Positions 1 to 6,171 are shown, numbered from the stretch's first letter. The stretch is 6,293 nt of DNA from Candidatus Gastranaerophilales bacterium (GCA_900768915.1 CAAGEQ010000020.1:1-6293); one strand, 5' to 3'. The notes: a model not told the origin generated them from the sequence alone. Numbers and translations are program-made.

Positions 1-299
1 ATATCGACACATAACACTAAAGCTTGAATTAAATAGTCTTTATTCTTAATTATTGCCTCCATATTACTCAAAGTATCATTCGCTGTATCTATTGACCTTT
101 CTTTAACCTCAGGCGTATCATAAGGGTTAGATGCGGGGATATTACTTGACACGTTATTTGGTGGTGCTTCATAGTGACACATCTGTGGACTAACTACTAC
201 ATTAACATTTTGACTTTGTTTTGCGGAACAATAACCTAGATCAGTTTTTGCTAGGAAACTTCTTGAGCAAGATAATACGTTACTCTTTGGAACACTCAT
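1..299 (-). CDS. Unrecognised protein, 5' part only (runs off left edge)
   Basis: An open minus-strand frame starts at the ATG complementary to 297-299 and runs 99 codons to the window edge without a stop, so only the N-terminus is visible. It begins MSVPKSNVLSCSRSFL. It is followed by a Ser/Asn/Pro-rich, probably disordered stretch (about residues 25-65, with motifs such as EAPPNNVSSNIPASNP). A more charged, helix-like segment follows (about 62-88), and the visible part ends in the hydrophobic YLIQALVLCV, which could open a helical domain or a membrane segment. There are four cysteines in the visible part but no clear zinc-binding pattern. The start is supported by a T-rich upstream stretch and A-rich start context (TTTCAAAATG) like those of the other genes here, and by its divergent arrangement with the gene at 339. 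I do not recognise the family. In a Polinton this could be any replication or virion gene, and no function is claimed. Confidence 0.6.
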   Translation of the reverse strand, partial: MSVPKSNVLSCSRSFLAKTDLGYCSAKQSQNVNVVVSPQMCHYEAPPNNVSSNIPASNPYDTPEVKERSIDTANDTLSNMEAIIKNKDYLIQALVLCVD

Positions 300-338
300 T
301 TTGAAATAATAAAAATAATTTAATTTATTGTTGTAAAA
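300..338. promoter_or_regulatory. Short divergent promoter region between two genes
   Basis: This 39-bp, almost pure A/T gap separates two start codons pointing away from each other, so it must hold the 5' signals of both genes. On the minus strand it reads TTATTTTTATTATTTCAAA before the ATG. On the plus strand it reads TTTATTGTTGTAAAA before the ATG at 339. Both match the T-rich/TTTATT plus A-rich start pattern seen upstream of every other gene in the window. The canonical trichomonad initiator (TCA followed by pyrimidine-T-T/A) is not seen. The promoter role is inferred from position and similarity, not demonstrated. Confidence 0.5.
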
Positions 339-653
339 ATGACAGATATTTATGAATTTATCCAAAAATTAAGGTTATCACATTTCATCGATTCTAAACA
401 ATTAAGGTTCATTCAACGTATTGGTTTTTACATTAATGATCTAGTGGTTTATAAAATTGCAGTTGTCGTAAATCCATTAACGTTGAAAAAATCGTCGAAA
501 TATCAATTACCTCAACACTATAATTTTCACTATGATGATTTTGAACATGTAAAAATAAAAGAACCATTTAAGGATACATCTAAAGGAAGATATATATTAA
601 TGTATGAGGTACCCAAAAATGAAATATATGTATGTCAAGGAGAAGATTATTAA
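339..653 (+). CDS. Small hypothetical protein, 104 aa
   Basis: Complete plus-strand frame from ATG at 339 to TAA at 651-653. I do not recognise it. The first third looks helical and amphipathic (MTDIYEFIQKLRLSHFIDSK). The middle has a hydrophobic beta-like segment (NDLVVYKIAVVVNPLTL, about residues 33-49). The rest is charged, with alternating strand-like pieces rich in Tyr, His, Lys and Asp, ending in KNEIYVCQGEDY. There is no signal peptide, transmembrane helix or catalytic motif. It starts within the divergent gap shared with the gene at 1-299 and ends only 6 bp from the stop of the convergent capsid gene. It is therefore tightly packed, which supports it being real, as does the shared upstream motif. 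A small fold or regulatory protein is possible, but the sequence gives no function. Confidence 0.65.
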   Translation: MTDIYEFIQKLRLSHFIDSKQLRFIQRIGFYINDLVVYKIAVVVNPLTLKKSSKYQLPQHYNFHYDDFEHVKIKEPFKDTSKGRYILMYEVPKNEIYVCQGEDY

Positions 654-659
654 TTATTT

Positions 660-2276
660 TTATTTCATCGCAGCACGTGCACCAAGAATTTGTTCTATAG
701 ATGCATTTGTTATTTCAATTTGACTACGACCAACTGGCTTAACTGATCTAATTTTAAGGAATGCATCTTGATAATAAATGCCTGTTGGAAGTGTGAATTT
801 GACCTTTTTAATTGCTGTATTTACTTTACGTTCACCAGCCAATTCAACCTGTACTGTGCCAACTGTTGATATGCCACCCATGAAATCTTCTGAATCTGCA
901 AATGGAATGCCTATGAAGAAATTAGAGTTATCACCACCATTCCAACACAATTTATCAGTCGCAACACCTGCATCACTATAAACTACTTTATGATAGTATG
1001 GTTGTGTAGATGTTAAAATATCTTTTGAAATTGATGATAACAATGAATTATTAATATTTAGTGCATCAAATAGCATATTAATGTGTCTTTGATCATCGAC
1101 TGTGTTAAATAGTTCATTTGGATAGAATTTACCATCAATATTAACTGAGTAACTGATTTGTGGATTAATAAAACAAGTTCTTGAATATTCGCCTTGCCTG
1201 AACACAATAAACATAGTATCACAATGCATTAAACCAATTGTAGCAGCTGTATTGTATCTAACTGGAACTGTTGAATCTTTAGCCTCAACCATGTGTTGTG
1301 TGAAATCTCTAATTTGAACAACATGAATTGGGAACAATAAACCAACTGCTGCATATTTTAATGCTAATGCGCTATCAACTTCAGCTCTAAGCATATATTG
1401 TGCTAATTTAATTTTCACATTTTTAGTTACTTGATTTACACCTATAAATTGTTGTGATTTTGGTGCATATACTGGATTACCTGATGCAGCTGTGTTAACT
1501 ATATTATTGTAAACTGTTTCACCAATATTTCGGAACCCTAAATCATAATCATAATCATTTTCAATAAGTGTTTTATGCTTGACAAATGTTTCATGATCTA
1601 CAACAGGAGCAATAACTAAATTTCTATATGTTGGTAAAATTTCAATACTTAATTTACCTGCCCAATTAGGGAAGAACCTTAAATTGAACAACATTAAGAA
1701 GAATGAAATAGGAATTCTCAATGGTATTTTAACTGTTATTTCTTTATCTGCTGTAATATTCGATAAATCAATATATACACCTGGAACTAGTGGATTATGA
1801 CTGCGAATTTTATCTATAGTAGCAAAACAGTCACTACCATTTTTAGCTTCATCACTCAATGAATTATATAACATGAACCATTCATATCTAGCGTTATTAA
1901 CATCTTGTAATTTCTCAGTGTTTGTAAATATACGATAATGATCAATTATATCAGCTGAACATTTATAACCAATGTAATATTCTTTGAAAACTGTATTTGT
2001 TTGTGCAGGAACTTTTAATGTAACTTCTTGATCAAGAGTAATGAATGAATTATCTAAACTAATAATTTTAGTTAATCCACAGGAAACATCTATAAATGTT
2101 GAATCACCTTCATTAATATCACCTACATTTCCATATGAAGTTGCAGTTGAATATTCATAGTGTCCTGGAACAATTTCACTAACCGAAAGAGCGTTATCAA
2201 TACTTTCATACCAATCTTGTAAAGTGCCAGACCATGCGTCAATTATGTCTGGTTGTTGATTTTGTGGAGCAAACAT
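660..2276 (-). CDS. Candidate double jelly-roll major capsid protein, 538 aa
   Basis: The proposed role is the main building block of an icosahedral virion shell. The protein is rich in beta-strand-like segments and Asn, Thr, Ile and Val, with few cysteines and no signal peptide or enzyme motif. Its length (538 aa) suits the double jelly-roll capsid proteins of Polintons, virophages and relatives. Features I associate with that family are: a first-domain section with helical inserts (about 100-160, YYIGYKCSADIIDHYRIFTN onward); a loop and strand stretch NPLVPGVYIDL; the hydrophobic segment IPLRIPISFFLMLFNLRFFP (183-203), followed by the strand GKLSIEILP; and a C-terminal section NFFIGIPFADSEDFMGGIST (452-471) leading into the strand TVQVELAGERK. 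It is the last gene of a four-gene leftward block and the coding sequence shows no visible damage. The family call rests on pattern and context, not on an alignment. The alternative is another large structural protein. Confidence 0.6.
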   Translation of the reverse strand: MFAPQNQQPDIIDAWSGTLQDWYESIDNALSVSEIVPGHYEYSTATSYGNVGDINEGDSTFIDVSCGLTKIISLDNSFITLDQEVTLKVPAQTNTVFKEYYIGYKCSADIIDHYRIFTNTEKLQDVNNARYEWFMLYNSLSDEAKNGSDCFATIDKIRSHNPLVPGVYIDLSNITADKEITVKIPLRIPISFFLMLFNLRFFPNWAGKLSIEILPTYRNLVIAPVVDHETFVKHKTLIENDYDYDLGFRNIGETVYNNIVNTAASGNPVYAPKSQQFIGVNQVTKNVKIKLAQYMLRAEVDSALALKYAAVGLLFPIHVVQIRDFTQHMVEAKDSTVPVRYNTAATIGLMHCDTMFIVFRQGEYSRTCFINPQISYSVNIDGKFYPNELFNTVDDQRHINMLFDALNINNSLLSSISKDILTSTQPYYHKVVYSDAGVATDKLCWNGGDNSNFFIGIPFADSEDFMGGISTVGTVQVELAGERKVNTAIKKVKFTLPTGIYYQDAFLKIRSVKPVGRSQIEITNASIEQILGARAAMK

Positions 2277-2302
2277 TTAATACAAAAAAAATAAAATATA
2301 CA
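2277..2302 (-). promoter_or_regulatory. T-rich signal upstream of the capsid candidate
   Basis: This 26-bp gap lies between the stop of the coiled-coil gene and the ATG of the capsid candidate. On the minus strand it reads as a T-run (TATATTTTATTTTTTTTG) followed by TATTAAATG at the start codon. It resembles the gaps in front of the other block members. Its length leaves no room for a separate distant promoter, so either this is the gene's own core promoter or the block is transcribed together. The function is inferred. Confidence 0.4.
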
Positions 2303-3922
2303 CTATGAAAGAGCCCAATTATTTTCTTTAAACTCATTTATAGTTTTATCCATATTATTAATTATCTCTGTTAAATATGGAAGTGTTTGAAATGAATAAT
2401 GATTTCTTACATCTTCTAATTCATTGTACTTTTTAACCATATAACTCCACACGTTTGGATTTTGTGCAATTCTAGCTTCCAACGAATCAACTAAATTACG
2501 TCTATTCTCAAATGAATTTTTATAATAACCCATTTGTTCTATCAATATTTTCGCTGCAGGTACGCCTGTTCTATAATCTGTAAAATTATCTGTAAAGTTA
2601 TACATTTTAGCTGCCACACTATTTGTTGCTTCAGCCTTTTGTAATTGGTCCAATAAATCACTATATTCTTTTATTGCATTATTTGAATATTCTGTTTCTA
2701 CTATCTTTTGTTTCATTTCTGCTAATTCTTTTGCGTTTTTAAGTCCATTATCCTTTATGTATTTATTTTGCGCATTAACGACGAGTGATTCTTGATATAC
2801 CTCCATCGCCCTTTTAGCTAGATCAGTTTTCTTATTTATTTCTTCGATATCCATTCTTTGAGTTGCTTCATACTCAAGTGCTTCTTTCATTTCATCAGCC
2901 AACACAGACTTATTATTCATTTTTTCTAACCTTTTTTCTGCTCTCACTTTCTCAATTTCAGCCTCATGCATCTTTTTAGTTTGTTGATCTAATAACTCTT
3001 TATAATGATTTGTTTCAGCTTCTTTTTTGTTAAATTCTTCTTGTTGTTTCTTGAATTCCATTTCTTTAACTATTGAACTTTGTATACTTTCTTTTAGCTT
3101 GTTTTGCATCTCTGTCCATTGCTTTTCAGAGATTTCTGGAATATTGGCATAGTTTAGTAATACTTCTCTTCGTTTTTTATATACTTGATCTTTCAATTCA
3201 GAATCAAATTTTTGCTTCTCTAGTTCAAGTATGTATTTTTTATGGTTATCAGCTGACTTAACAAATTCATCAGTTTTTATCAATTCATCATATGCTTCAT
3301 TTTCACTTTTTAGCCTCTTTATTTCATCTTTCAGCTGTAGATTATTATTGTAAAGATCATTGTTTTTAATTTGATTGTTTAACTCGCTATTCTTTTGCTT
3401 TATTATCTCTAATTCTCTTTTCAATTTAACATTTTCTTCTTGTTTCTTATTGAGTTCTTTTTGTCGCTGGATTTCTTGTTCTGTAACTTCATTCTTTTGT
3501 GTTTGTATATTCATTTTATGCTCATGTTTTACGTTTTGTAATTCTAATTTGTTCTTTACATCATTGTTTTCACGTGTAGCATCTTCCATAAATTTATCAC
3601 TCTCAATTTGTTTCTTTAGTTCACTCAACATGTTCTTATTCTCTTTATCTAATCGTGCACGTTCACTGATGATATCTTTTTGTTTTTGAAGTTCCATATC
3701 TATTTGTCTTTTATATGATTCCATTTCTTGATTCTTCTTTTCACTAGCCATTCTCATCATTAATAATTCTTCATGATTATTTTGTGCTATATTATTTGAG
3801 GCTGAATTATTTGCCATCATAAACCTCACAAGGTCAACGGGTGGTGACGCTTGTGCTGGTGCTTTTCTTAATTTTATTGTTCTACGTTTCTTTCTTAATC
3901 GTTTCAATGCTTTACGACCCAT
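2303..3922 (-). CDS. Long coiled-coil protein with basic N-terminus, 539 aa
   Basis: Complete frame from the ATG at 3922 to TAG. Residues 1-20 are strikingly basic (GRKALKRLRKKRRTIKLRK), suitable for nucleic-acid binding or nuclear import. A Pro/Ala/Asn-rich linker follows (21-50). Residues about 50-255 and 268-430 are highly charged, rich in Lys, Glu, Gln and Asn, with heptad-like hydrophobic spacing and almost no Pro or Gly: long coiled coils, interrupted around 257-268 (NYANIPEISEKQW). The C-terminal 105 residues are different in character, with aromatics and a few Pro/Gly (YNFTDNFTDYRTGVPAAKIL, then NPNVWSYMVKKY), and probably form a small helical domain. It lies 26 bp upstream of the capsid candidate and 17 bp downstream of the 219-aa gene, so a scaffold, core or DNA-condensing virion role is plausible. 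I do not recognise a specific family. Any match to myosin or SMC proteins would probably be coiled-coil composition only. Confidence 0.75.
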   Translation of the reverse strand: MGRKALKRLRKKRRTIKLRKAPAQASPPVDLVRFMMANNSASNNIAQNNHEELLMMRMASEKKNQEMESYKRQIDMELQKQKDIISERARLDKENKNMLSELKKQIESDKFMEDATRENNDVKNKLELQNVKHEHKMNIQTQKNEVTEQEIQRQKELNKKQEENVKLKRELEIIKQKNSELNNQIKNNDLYNNNLQLKDEIKRLKSENEAYDELIKTDEFVKSADNHKKYILELEKQKFDSELKDQVYKKRREVLLNYANIPEISEKQWTEMQNKLKESIQSSIVKEMEFKKQQEEFNKKEAETNHYKELLDQQTKKMHEAEIEKVRAEKRLEKMNNKSVLADEMKEALEYEATQRMDIEEINKKTDLAKRAMEVYQESLVVNAQNKYIKDNGLKNAKELAEMKQKIVETEYSNNAIKEYSDLLDQLQKAEATNSVAAKMYNFTDNFTDYRTGVPAAKILIEQMGYYKNSFENRRNLVDSLEARIAQNPNVWSYMVKKYNELEDVRNHYSFQTLPYLTEIINNMDKTINEFKENNWALS

Positions 3923-3939
3923 TTAGAATAAAAATAAAT
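3923..3939 (-). promoter_or_regulatory. T-rich signal upstream of the coiled-coil gene
   Basis: This 17-bp gap between the 219-aa gene and the coiled-coil gene reads, on the minus strand, TTTATTTTTATTCTAAATG into the start codon. It is the shortest and cleanest instance of the shared pattern: a TTTATTTTT core followed by TAAATG. The stop codon of the upstream gene lies directly against it. The promoter role is inferred. Confidence 0.4.
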
Positions 3940-4599
3940 TTACAAATACGATATATATGATCTCCAGCCTTTTTGTGGTAATACTCTAATGCCAGCCGTA
4001 CGATAACTTGGTTTAATATCTTGAGCTGTATCTTGAGCTGTATCTTGTGTAACGTCTTGTTTTGTCTCTTGAGTTGGTTCCTGTGTTATTTGTTCTTGTT
4101 TTGGTTCTTGTTTTGGTTCTTGAGTTATTTGATTTTCATCTACATCTTCATAAATATCATATTTTAATGTTTTATATTTCTTCTTTAATTTCTTTTGTTT
4201 AGTCATGAGTTTGTTAACTTGATTATTTAACTCTATAATATGTTCCATCATTATTTGTGTATCGCTCATGTATATTTTATTTGGCGTGGGTGTTTGATTG
4301 TTTTGTGTTTGACTTATTAATCTACTTGCAACTGATTGTGTTGGTGTCTTGTTTTTCTTCTTCACTATTCTTGTATTTCCATTTTTAAGCAATATAACGT
4401 CATAGTGTTCATTAGGGATACCATTACGTGCATCTGTAATAATTTTTGCACGTTCTTCAAGAGTTAATTTACTTATATCCTTTACAACACTTACTTCTTG
4501 TTTTTTCTCTTCTATCGGAATTTCAATCTCTTTAACTTCATCAGTTGCTTCATTTGTTGTTTCATTTGTTGTTGTTTCTGTTTGTTCAATTTCGGACAT
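3940..4599 (-). CDS. Low-complexity protein with Gln/Glu/Thr tandem repeats, 219 aa
   Basis: Complete frame from the ATG at 4599 to TAA. Residues 1-40 are acidic and Thr/Glu-rich (QTETTTNETTNEATDEV), probably disordered. Residues 41-85 look like a small folded or helical piece (SKLTLEERAKIITDARNGIP, then HYDVILLKNGNTRIVKKKNK). Residues about 111-147 form a probable short coiled coil ending in a Lys-rich tract (KLMTKQKKLKKKYKTLKYD). Residues 157-194 are short repeats built on TQEPKQE and TQDTAQD, and the last 25 residues are basic and aromatic (YRTAGIRVLPQKGWRSYISYL). The coiled coil suggests oligomerisation. The short C-terminal tail after the repeats looks like a tethered binding peptide. 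Position in the capsid block suggests a virion or assembly role. I do not recognise the family. Confidence 0.7.
   Translation of the reverse strand: MSEIEQTETTTNETTNEATDEVKEIEIPIEEKKQEVSVVKDISKLTLEERAKIITDARNGIPNEHYDVILLKNGNTRIVKKKNKTPTQSVASRLISQTQNNQTPTPNKIYMSDTQIMMEHIIELNNQVNKLMTKQKKLKKKYKTLKYDIYEDVDENQITQEPKQEPKQEQITQEPTQETKQDVTQDTAQDTAQDIKPSYRTAGIRVLPQKGWRSYISYL
4018..4131 (-). repeat. In-frame 12-bp tandem repeats inside the 219-aa gene
   Basis: The repeat stretch encodes residues 157-194. Two perfect adjacent copies of TCTTGAGCTGTA (plus strand) lie at 4019-4042. Two perfect adjacent copies of TTCTTGTTTTGG lie at 4093-4116. Degenerate relatives lie between and around them. The 12-bp unit keeps the reading frame and adds four residues (AQDT or PKQE type) per copy, so copy number can change without breaking the gene. 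Confidence 0.8.
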
Positions 4600-4627
4600 T
4601 TATAGTAAAAAAATAAATTAATCATTG
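4600..4627 (-). promoter_or_regulatory. T-rich signal upstream of the 219-aa gene
   Basis: This 28-bp gap reads, on the minus strand, TTAATTTATTTTTTTACTATAAATG into the start codon, apart from the last three bases being the ATG itself. It shares the TTTATTTTTTT core and TAAATG start context with the neighbouring gaps. The promoter role is inferred from recurrence. Confidence 0.4.
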
Positions 4628-5032
4628 TCACATTTTGGGGCCCATGTTTTGCATATATGGTAGTTTAATTCTTCGAGATATATCATAACCTGAATTTACC
4701 CATGGCATAGCTTTATCAGATATCTCTCGCCCTTTATCAATGACTCTACCTACAGCTTGATCACCTCTATCTACAATGTTTTGAATTTTATCTTTTATTT
4801 TAGAATTTGGTAACATATCTACAACACCTTTAATGTCACTTGAAACTTGTTCTTTCTTTTGTTTTGCATTGTTAATAAATCCAGGTATTCGTTGTGCAAA
4901 TTCAAAACCTTTCTTAACAAATGGTGATACTTTACCTATAATTTGTCTTCCTCGATCAATAATGTTTTTGGCCAATCTACCGCCACCTTTAAAAACTTTG
5001 GCAATACGGCCTACTAAACTAGCAATTCCCAT
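4628..5032 (-). CDS. Small basic protein with internal duplication, 134 aa
   Basis: I place the start at the ATG complementary to 5030-5032 (MGIASLVGRIAKVFKGGGRL). A longer in-frame reading from 5167 would add 45 residues of Phe/Ile-rich sequence that is antisense to the integrase start and would swallow the divergent promoter, so I reject it. The protein is basic and Gly/Lys/Arg-rich, with an amphipathic N-terminal helix (about 3-22). A segment at residues 24-49 recurs at 97-122 without gaps: 11 of 26 residues are identical and most of the others are conservative. The IVDRG opening of the unit also occurs at 86-90. In Polintons and adenoviruses, small cationic amphipathic proteins of this kind are internal virion proteins acting on membranes or DNA. 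That role here is inference. It is the first gene of the leftward block and ends with TGA. No transmembrane helix is seen. Confidence 0.7.
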   Translation of the reverse strand: MGIASLVGRIAKVFKGGGRLAKNIIDRGRQIIGKVSPFVKKGFEFAQRIPGFINNAKQKKEQVSSDIKGVVDMLPNSKIKDKIQNIVDRGDQAVGRVIDKGREISDKAMPWVNSGYDISRRIKLPYMQNMGPKM

Positions 5033-5072
5033 TTTAGGTATAATAAAAAAATATACTTTATTAATGTTAAAA
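5033..5072. promoter_or_regulatory. Divergent promoter between the particle-gene block and the integrase
   Basis: About 40 bp of A/T-rich DNA separate the start of the leftward block from the integrase start. On the minus strand it reads TATATTTTTTTATTATACC and then TAAAATG. On the plus strand it reads ACTTTATTAATG and then TTAAAAATG at 5073. Both halves carry the same T-rich core and A-rich start context found elsewhere in the window. It would drive particle genes one way and integrase the other. The role is inferred from position. Confidence 0.5.
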
Positions 5073-5963
5073 ATGTCAAATATAAAGATAATGAAGAAAC
5101 GGTTGAAAGATATACGTGTTAGAAAGAAGGTAATAAAACCATATATGATAAAGATATATTCAAACATGTTAAATACTTGGTTTCATGATTTATATGATAA
5201 TTTACCTGATCATGAACCTAGATATTGGCACGTGTTCATAGGTACAAATAATAAATATGGTGTTGCATTACCCTTGAATGATAAAAAAGCATCATCAATA
5301 CATAATACGCTAGAAGAATTCATTAATACATATCATCCAGCTAAATTAACATCTGATGAGGAACCTGGCTTTTTAGCAAACATACAACTTTTGAAAGATA
5401 ATGATGTTACTATGCATATTATTCAAGACAAGAATCATTCATCATTAGCAGTCATTGATAGATTTATTAGAACAATTAGAGATATGAACACACCATCAGA
5501 AGAATCAAAACATCAATCACATGAAGAGAAATATAAATTCATCACACCATATAGAATGGAGAAGATTTTAAACACATACAATAACAAATATCATACAACA
5601 ATTAAATGCACTCCACAAGAAATGTTTAATGATCAAAATTTAGAAAGAGAGTATATATTGAAATGCATGGATAGAAGTGAACAGCAGAAACAAATTAAAG
5701 ATATAACATTGCCAGTTGGTTCATTTGTTAGAGTCATATTACCACGACATAATGGAATCACAAAGAAACGTAATCAAGTAAGTAAAGAGTGTTATCAAAT
5801 AGATTCACGCAATGGTAATATGTACACGTTAATAGCTAAAGATGGAACAGTAGTTACGCGACCTCGTTTCAAACTGTTGCCATGTACAGATCCTCACGTC
5901 AAATTTGCAAACACTATACCAGGTAGGTGGAATGGTAATGTTGAAAAGATATTAGAGTATTAG
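5073..5963 (+). CDS. Retroviral-type (rve/DDE) integrase of a Maverick/Polinton, interrupted by TAG
   Basis: Such enzymes insert the element into host DNA. I take the ATG at 5073, with 5064 an alternative three codons upstream. In-frame ATGs further upstream lie antisense in the divergent gene. Numbering from 5073: residues 1-32 are basic with no zinc-binding HHCC pattern. The catalytic core starts at NTWFHDLYDNLPD (first Asp, 39), continues with a beta segment YWHVFIGTNNKYGVALPLND and reaches the second Asp in KLTSDEEPGF (Asp95). The third acidic position is in SLAVIDRFIRTIRDM (Asp129), where the usual residue is Glu. The gap of 33 residues between the last two is close to the classic 35. 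A C-terminal SH3-like region follows (about 213-270, PVGSFVRVILPRHNGITKKR, then YQIDSRNGNMYTLIAKDG). The frame stops at TAG (5961-5963) in the middle of a chromodomain-like start (GNVEKILEY). Confidence is high for the family and lower for activity. Confidence 0.85.
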   Translation: MSNIKIMKKRLKDIRVRKKVIKPYMIKIYSNMLNTWFHDLYDNLPDHEPRYWHVFIGTNNKYGVALPLNDKKASSIHNTLEEFINTYHPAKLTSDEEPGFLANIQLLKDNDVTMHIIQDKNHSSLAVIDRFIRTIRDMNTPSEESKHQSHEEKYKFITPYRMEKILNTYNNKYHTTIKCTPQEMFNDQNLEREYILKCMDRSEQQKQIKDITLPVGSFVRVILPRHNGITKKRNQVSKECYQIDSRNGNMYTLIAKDGTVVTRPRFKLLPCTDPHVKFANTIPGRWNGNVEKILEY

Positions 5964-6104
5964 CCAAAGAAACACAAGTATAAAGTACAATTTGTTATAC
6001 CAGGTGAAGAACCATACATTGACATCATACCTGCATCATATTTAAGAGGTGCAGTTCCAACACGTATGAGCAAATTAGAGAAGGAATTCTTTGACAAAGC
6101 GTAA
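5961..6104 (+). pseudogene. Detached chromodomain-like C-terminus of the integrase
   Basis: In the same frame as the integrase, after the TAG at 5961-5963, 46 more sense codons run to a TAA at 6102-6104. They read PKKHKYKVQFVIPGEEPYID, then IIPASYLRGAVPTRMSK, then LEKEFFDKA. Together with VEKILEY just before the TAG, they match the layout of a chromodomain: a VEKIL opening, a KYKVQF strand in place of the usual YLVKW, and a loop ending near P-x-x-x-L. Polinton integrases are known to carry C-terminal chromodomains. The simplest reading is a single-base nonsense change in a formerly intact gene of about 343 codons from 5073. Readthrough or a sequencing error are the alternatives. There is no start codon of its own in a useful position. 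Confidence 0.7.
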
Positions 6105-6133
6105 GTAACACGCGTGATTTATTTTTGCACCAA

Positions 6134-6160
6134 ACCCCTCAACTCAACACCCCTAATTCT
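6134..6160 (+). repeat. 27-bp direct repeat, copy 1
   Basis: ACCCCTCAAC at the left and CTAATTCT at the right frame a unit matched in 24 of 27 positions by the copy at 6212-6238, 78 bp further on. The differences are position 11 (T versus A) and positions 18-19 (CC versus GT). Confidence 0.85.
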
Positions 6161-6171
6161 TGACAATTCTC

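Noticed and set aside
778..981. Plus-strand open frame of 67 codons inside the capsid candidate
   Set aside because: Antisense shadow of a long coherent gene, with no upstream motif and no recognisable content.
3073..3689. Plus-strand Phe/Ser/Cys-rich open frames (3073-3261 and 3375-3689) that look like membrane proteins
   Set aside because: They are the complement of Lys/Glu-rich coiled-coil codons, which automatically reads as Phe/Leu/Ser-rich sequence.
2303..3922. Coiled-coil protein as a myosin, SMC or kinesin relative
   Set aside because: No motor or ATP-binding motif is seen, and similarity would come from Lys/Glu/Gln heptad composition.
4833..5072. Upstream extension of the integrase frame by 80 codons to an ATG at 4833
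   Set aside because: It is antisense to the well-supported small basic protein, has no integrase-like features (no HHCC), and would cover the divergent promoter gap.
5033..5167. N-terminal extension of the small basic protein by 45 Phe/Ile-rich residues, looking like a membrane segment
   Set aside because: It is the antisense reading of the AT-rich integrase 5' end. The ATG at 5032 has the shared upstream motif and gives a coherent protein.
5961..5963. TAG as a reassigned sense codon in an alternative genetic code
   Set aside because: TAG ends the 539-aa gene at a sensible place, and TAA and TGA also serve as stops in this window. A nonsense mutation is simpler.
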